Shown: in pieces, positions 60,801 through 64,000 of the stretch | How the letters are laid out: each line of letters starts with the position of its first letter | Position numbering within the stretch: the first letter of the stretch is position 1 | Assembly (NCBI RefSeq): GCF_008831285.2 | Contig: NC_045140.1 | Span: 19,466,370 to 19,530,369, forward strand | DNA from: Nymphaea colorata | Lineage: Eukaryota; Streptophyta; Magnoliopsida; Nymphaeales; Nymphaeaceae | Length of the DNA: 64,000 nt | Direction of reading: 5' to 3' | The notes under the pieces: generated by a model | Database searches by the model: none | What the model was told of the DNA's origin: nothing | What the model saw: the letters and a program-made list of their open reading frames with translations, nothing else | Program-made: the position numbers and the translations under genes

Positions 60801-61202
60801 CTCAAAGAAACATTTTACTTTCTCTATTATTTGATATGCAAAACTGTTGACATCACTGAGGGGAAACAATAGAAACCTGTGCAGTAGCTTGGCGCATCTT
60901 TGTCAAATCATCATTCATTTCAAGTACTGCTTGTTCCAATATCTTCTCTGGATCTTCTACAGAACTCAATAGTGCATTTGCATATGACTGCAATCAGAAG
61001 ACAAAAGGCACTGATACAAAAGAATTGATAACATCAACTTCGAATGAAGAAGATAGATACAGCATCCTTTGCCTCACCCTAACAACTCTTGCAAGTCGAT
61101 CAAATAAGTTCATCCTAGCACCAAGAGCACCTCTACCACGTCCAACATGTCTGGATCTATTTGAATAGCTGGTGCATATGCCTGATACTTGCAAAGCTTC
61201 AA
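50769..61202 (-). CDS. VIPP1: VIPP1/IM30 (PspA family), chloroplast thylakoid membrane protein, 5' exon missing
   Basis: Ten minus-strand exons: 61078-61202, 60877-60987, 60621-60685, 60467-60548, 60196-60270, 58081-58151, 57914-57996, 51612-51676, 51445-51519 and 50769-50891. They join in frame to ~290 residues. Landmarks in order: [20 protein letters not shown] (PspA-like membrane-binding amphipathic helix); [11 protein letters not shown]; a long coiled-coil stretch ([38 protein letters not shown]); [37 protein letters not shown]; and the VIPP1-specific tail [24 protein letters not shown]1 forms oligomeric rings on inner envelope and thylakoid membranes and is needed for thylakoid upkeep. 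The first exon here begins mid-codon, so the transit-peptide exon lies upstream, probably past 64000. The 58081 exon ends with a weak donor (AA|GTTGTT). The intron between 57913 and 51677 contains a duplicated dead exon and a copia element. Confidence 0.95.
51836..51840. other. copia target-site duplication, left
   Basis: CAACC directly before the 5' LTR, identical to 57287-57291 directly after the 3' LTR. Confidence 0.93.
51841..52305 (+). repeat. copia 5' LTR
   Basis: 465 bp, begins TGTTAAAATATAAATCC and ends TTTCTATCA. It has a TATA box TATAAATA at 52138-52145 and a (TC)25 tract at 52205-52254. Several internal GTCTCCTAGGATTCTATG phrases recur within it. Confidence 0.96.
52306..52317 (+). 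other. copia primer-binding site
   Basis: TGGTATCAGAGC follows the 5' LTR directly; this is the usual plant copia site complementary to the 3' end of initiator tRNA-Met. Confidence 0.9.
52526..56338 (+). CDS. copia gag-pol polyprotein, ends before RNase H
   Basis: 1270 residues from the ATG at 52526; the frame is open further upstream into the LTR, but the Gag-like start [11 protein letters not shown] is preferred. Domains in order: Gag (UBN2-like, ~25-250), CCHC zinc knuckle [14 protein letters not shown] from Cys273, aspartic protease [10 protein letters not shown] with Asp339, GAG-pre-integrase (LWHSRLGH), integrase with Asp563, Asp626 and Glu662 (a D-35-E spacing between the last two), and reverse transcriptase with [12 protein letters not shown] and YVDD (Asp1116, Asp1117). 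The frame stops at 56336-56338, right after the RT, because a small insertion shifts it relative to the RNase H frame that follows. All other catalytic residues look intact. Confidence 0.95.
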   Translation: MENLSHSGMSSSFLPHLITEKLNHENYLIWKRQIMPFIRSQGLFGHLDGSTKAPPISVLQEIKNEAGEVIAVHEDNNPEHAMWMRRDQSLVAYILSTLSQQVLLSVSDDCTAEELWETLANTFSQISEARIMYLKKEFQNLSKGSTSIMDYLGRIKAVADQLAASGNNISDKEKVQQTLNGLGHDYHAFITALEVLPVLPSFNELQGKLLQHEMNMKRVIERTDQGNSQNVLAMNVKFGKSHGNSNHGGRGILPTPHNQGMSPLDTSRKIPICFQCNKKGHMKAQCWFNPQNKNKGVRHDYKQGGQSSKSTAEDMQQLLMAAFSKMTIKQNEQGEWFLDSGAATHVTGNAGKLTNLSPHYGRSCIITGDGKSHPITHIGNAHIPLSSSSLSLSNVVLAPNIKKNIISISKLIDDTSSSVEFTPSSVYVKDLQTKKMFARGERQGNMYVLKECLPKDSSTFDIGLKTFSLSHNASSVPSSCHFQSKVRGPNQFLESDLWHSRLGHCGRHFIEKLVTDSLIPRSSLPLTSSVKKCSSCGLCKSHVLPFHNINQRASKPFETIFSDVWGPAPIDSMSGSRYYVLFIDSYSRFTWIYFMKHKSEVPHIFRNFYAMIQTKFSSNEVHFQCDGGGEYSSLDFIEFLREKGITRQISCPYTPQQNGVVERKHRHIVESAMNMMHDTNVPISLWTEAFHTAVYIINCLPMTLLMSKSPYFTLLGKQPDYKNLKVFGCVCYVHVDAALRNKFQDKAIQCRFVGYADEYKGFRCYDPTTKRIKTSRNVIFDEHSFDNTNEMPMTIESYDPWTSTQLFNADPVIENDVPQSEDSERAIQPSDMAQSENQEDPTQSSSHHENNNEQSNDAHRYSGLIYSRRLRDRDAHSEEDNMPHLRRSQRIRHPIHRWVSYDSLSLDFQLFMAKIGKEEEPTSFDQASKSHHWRKAMKEEMDALHECGTWEIVPRPHEKNVVGSKWVYKIKYKPDGSIERHKARLVAKGFTQQYGEDYDETFSLVIKMGTIRVIISLAVEYGWRLHQMDVKNAFLHGDLREEVYMEQPPGYTKGDSHAWVCKLRKSIYGLKQASRSWFDSFSCKIQECGFRRCPLDHSLFIYRKENIFTLLLIYVDDIVITGNSEKHIEEAKVLMMQNFKMKELGDLRFFLGVEIDRHNNRLTLTQQKYTLDLLKKSGMSDCKPVGTPSVLNQRLSAQDGELYEDPTQYRSIVGALQYLTFTRPDIIYAVNQVSQFMHAPRDTHMDAVKRILRYLKGTAGDGLVYGKSEI
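56339..56841 (+). pseudogene. copia RNase H part, out of frame with the RT
   Basis: The frame opens at 56356 with [20 protein letters not shown], continues with [11 protein letters not shown] and DNQSAI, and ends with [10 protein letters not shown] and a short tail at 56841. This is the copia RNase H domain with its Asp, Glu and Asp residues present. It would normally be the C-terminal part of the polyprotein; here it is separated by a frameshift near 56333. Confidence 0.9.
56836..57286 (+). repeat. copia 3' LTR
   Basis: 451 bp, the same as the 5' LTR apart from one base (56972) and a shorter TC tract (57200-57235, 18 units). Confidence 0.96.
57287..57291. other. copia target-site duplication, right
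   Basis: CAACC directly after the 3' LTR, identical to 51836-51840. Confidence 0.93.
57481..57561 (-). pseudogene. decayed duplicate of the VIPP1 57914-57996 exon
   Basis: On the minus strand it parallels the functional exon: ACTGTAACAAGAGTTAACTG..., then ACCAGCAGTGCAGTTTCTGC, then GAGATGGAAGACAAGG. The acceptor AG has become CG and the donor GTAGG has become ATAGG. There is one inserted T, which breaks the frame, and a 3-base deletion. Flanking intron sequence is also duplicated (57562-57740 resembles 51690-51835). It cannot be spliced in as a normal exon. Confidence 0.88.
57773..57821. repeat. (TA)n microsatellite
   Basis: About 24 TA units within the VIPP1 intron, between the dead duplicate exon and the functional exon. 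Confidence 0.95.
58152..60195 (-). other. 2-kb VIPP1 intron
   Basis: The flanking exons (NLVSNTK and [10 protein letters not shown]) join in phase 0 and match the family without a gap, so no exon is missing here. The sequence is AT-rich, with no element recognised. Confidence 0.7.
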
Positions 61203-64000
61203 CTATAAAGTAAGAATACATCAGATTTTTTTCATAGAAGGGGGAGGGGAAGTTGGCTGAGGAGGACCAAGGAATAAGATTATTATTCAAATACCCAAGT
61301 AAAACAAGTATTCTTTTCTGGAATTCCTTAAATTGATTCACACATCTGATGCTTGTAAACATTCACACAAGATAACTCATGCCTCCTTTTAGGAGTTCGG
61401 ATACCGTACAAACTTCATCTATGATCTTATAAGCAAGTGCTTTTAGATTTAATCTGCATGACTTATTTCATTGTTTGATAAAAATCATCTGTTAGATCAC
61501 AAAATCCTACATGTACAAAGGATTCTACAGCACTTTCTCACGAAAAAATACCAAATTTAGTCTAGAAAATAATAAAAACATATCATTCCATCACAAAACA
61601 TGATCCAGAGGTCAATTCATATTAATATGGTTGGAGATTCGGCAAGCAAAATTGTGATTCAGCCAAGTGAAATAGGCTTAGACTGTTCTTGAGTCAAAAA
61701 AGGAAAATTCAGTGGAGACAAATCTCATCCAAATTTCTGAGTGAAATTGCCTATTTCAGCTGCCACAATCATGAAGAGTTGGCAAGTTTAGATGTGTCCA
61801 AACCACATTTATCAAAAAAGGGCCTTGTTGAGGAAAAGGGGCTTAAACTTCTCTCAATCTCTATCTACACACACAGAGACACACATGCACACATACACAC
61901 ACAGAGATATATCAGGAACAAACACTTCAACGGAAACATAAAGAAAGAAACAACGTATTCTACTGTTGGACCATCGGGACATTGTAATATAGCAGCTATA
62001 TAATGGGATACCAACTCCATCACACTAGCAAGCACCTCAGACTTGTACTCCAAGCTTCCCCTTAGGAAAGGGTCCATGAAAGCAACCCTTCTGAAGCAGA
62101 AGCTTTAACTTGATTCAATTGGTTTTTCCTTCCCTTGGATAGGACTTGGATGGATTCCATCCACTACTCCTTCCCTCTGTTGAGCCATTGGAGGGGGGAA
62201 ATGGAGTGAAGTCATTGTCCTTCTGCTTTGGAGCAGAGTAACCAAGGAAGCGAGAGTGAGAAGAGATTCAGGAAGCAGAAGCAGAAAGAGAGGCCCTTCA
62301 CAATTTTCGTAAGTAGGAAGCAGGAACAAACTAGAAATTAACAAGGAACCAAGCTGGAAATGCATAATAAAGCAAACCACAGGTGAAGAAAAAATCTGAC
62401 CAGAAGCAAATTGGAATAAAGAAGGAAATTAATTTAGTAGAAAGAAGAAGCAACCAGGAGGAAAAAAACATGATCTTTCTTACCAATAAGAAATTATAAC
62501 TCATGATTAAGAAACTAAAGGGCCTGTAATATGATAGTATAATGCACACAATCAATTAACAAGACATATTTCTTACAAGCATCCATAGGTTGACCGAAGA
62601 GTTGTGCTTACCATCAACTAATAAGCAACATCACATATCATAGAATAAGCCACATTTACACATCTTCTTAATTTCCTCCCATCAAATAAAGTTTAGAGAT
62701 CTTTAAAGTTGAAGGGCCTTCTTTGCCCTTATTGCCTTGATACCATCGTTTTTTTTCATAGAATTAACTTTTAGGTTTGGGTGAACATGAAATTTCAATT
62801 TTTTTTAGAAAAACAGTAGTGGGATATGCAGGAATAGAGATTCCCTATTATAAGAATTTTCATTCCTAGAAATTGGAAGCACATCATACGAGAATTCTAA
62901 AAAATAAGCTGGCTTTCATTGGAAAAGAGATCTCACTCTCCCCTGAACGGAACCTTCCATTTAAATGGGAAGAGCTCCTACGAAAAAAATGTGCTTACTT
63001 TTTCCTAATCTTGCTTCCCAGACAGTGCAGAAGCACCTAGATTCCCACTTGTGCTTCCTAGGGCCATAGGCATTTCTAGTAACTTTTGCTTTGGAGTAGA
63101 GTCAACTTCGAGTAGAGTCACCTTCCACAATAAGCAAAGAGTTAGTTCCACCATTTTAATGTTCTAGTAGCTCATTCGATCAGGCAGCTAGATCCATCCA
63201 ACTTACATCATAACAATCTTCTCAATCCCAAAAACACAACCTTCCATCCTGATTTGTCCTCCTTTATCCCCTTCATCTTTCCCTTCTTCCTCTTTGCCTG
63301 TCCAGGACAAGGCTGCGCAACCTACCTACATGAAGAGAAGTAGAAGGCAAATTGCCAACTGTAGCCAGGAAGGCGTTCAAGGAAGAGTTGAATTTGATCA
63401 CAACAAGGACCTTGTCGAAGGCTTTCTCGAAGGAAAGTAAGGAAACTGGTTCTGAATCCAACCACAACAAGAAGGAAAATATAGAGACTGGCTTTGAGAA
63501 TGAAAAATGTTCTGATGCCTTGAATCAGCTGGCTAGGATCAGCAAAAGATGTTGAACCAGCAGATCTTCAAGCAAGAGCCCACTGCCCTGATGATCATAG
63601 CAAAGGAGTAATCCAAAGAGATATCATATTGAAGAACTACACAGACCCTCAAATTTTGGTGGAACAACATTACAGACAAAGTTGCAGCAACAAATTAGTA
63701 GACTATATCGAAGATGAGACAATACTCAATTCAATCATCTTGCTATTACCAGCACAGTGGAAGGCTTTTCACTTTTCAGATGCCGGATAGGGACAAGTAA
63801 GATTACAAACATGGAAGTCTATTAGGCCCACCAGTTAACACATGTTTCCAACTTCCAACGATTCGGTTAAAACAAATGATAGGAGCATAGATCAAGTACT
63901 TATTAATTCCCAATCCAAGAAGCAGTAAGTTTCTCATTCTCAATCGATCTAAAATCTAAATCCTTACTGAAGTTCATCACAATAAAACCATAAACCCATA
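61203..64000. other. VIPP1 5' intron, no exon recognised
   Basis: The transit-peptide exon of VIPP1 should lie on this side, ending with one base of a split codon. I found no convincing Ser-rich, Met-initiated frame with a donor. Contents seen: a CA-rich stretch at ~61867-61910, and short frames at 61865-62077 (-) and 63352-63555 (+) that match no known family. Segments with repeated CTTTGGAG[CT]AGAGT phrases lie at ~62228 and ~63088 and may be transposon debris. Confidence 0.45.

Noticed and set aside
63352-63555. 67-residue plus-strand frame with Lys/Glu/Asn-rich composition
   Set aside because: It lies in what should be the VIPP1 5' intron, matches no known family, and composition suggests chance or old transposon sequence.

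Overview
The window is nuclear DNA of a flowering plant. It shows introns with GT-AG borders, AT-rich gene-poor spacers, Ty1-copia, LINE, hAT and PIF/Harbinger-type elements, and plant-specific protein families: a STO-type B-box factor, a P-class PPR protein, a chloroplast VIPP1, and a PIP1 defence peptide. I cannot name the species. The strongly GC-rich first fructokinase exon and PPR gene beside AT-rich DPH2 and VIPP1 exons would suit a monocot or an early-diverging angiosperm, but that is only an inference. I saw no tRNA, rRNA or CRISPR-like locus.

Layout, left to right. 1497-4070 (+): BBX24/STO-like double B-box regulator, three exons, first intron apparently with a GC donor. 4737-6775: an AT-rich array of ~110-115 bp units in a three-unit higher-order pattern, inverted at its left end. 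8528-10162 (+): intronless organelle-targeted PPR protein resembling Arabidopsis At1g20300. 13421-16675 (-): plant HNH-nuclease-domain protein, three exons. 18726-21574 (-): fructokinase, four exons. 21.6-27.6 kb: gene-less, with a Tourist-like and a hAT-like MITE. 27613-35675 (+): diphthamide-synthesis protein DPH2, eleven exons. 38573-41021 (+): papain-like cysteine protease with a copia relic in intron 1, followed by a broken partial copy at 41684-42035. 43562-43801 (-): PIP1 precursor with a TATA box and W-box cores upstream. 44.4-50.7 kb: repeats, a hAT-like MITE and a LINE fragment. 50769-61202 (-): VIPP1/IM30, ten exons, lacking the transit-peptide exon, which was not found and probably lies beyond the right edge.

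The structurally richest locus is VIPP1. One intron was tandemly duplicated together with its 83-nt exon. The duplicate exon has decayed, losing both splice sites and gaining frame-breaking indels. A Ty1-copia element with near-identical LTRs and a perfect 5-bp target duplication then landed inside the duplicated intron, in antisense. Its polyprotein frame is broken by a small insertion just before RNase H.

The genes do not form a pathway; they are typical independent plant loci. The closest thematic link is the adjacency of a secreted papain-like protease and a PAMP-induced peptide, both families with known immune roles; whether this matters is speculative. All exon borders were read by eye from reading frame, splice dinucleotides and remembered family sequences. 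No alignment or expression data were available.
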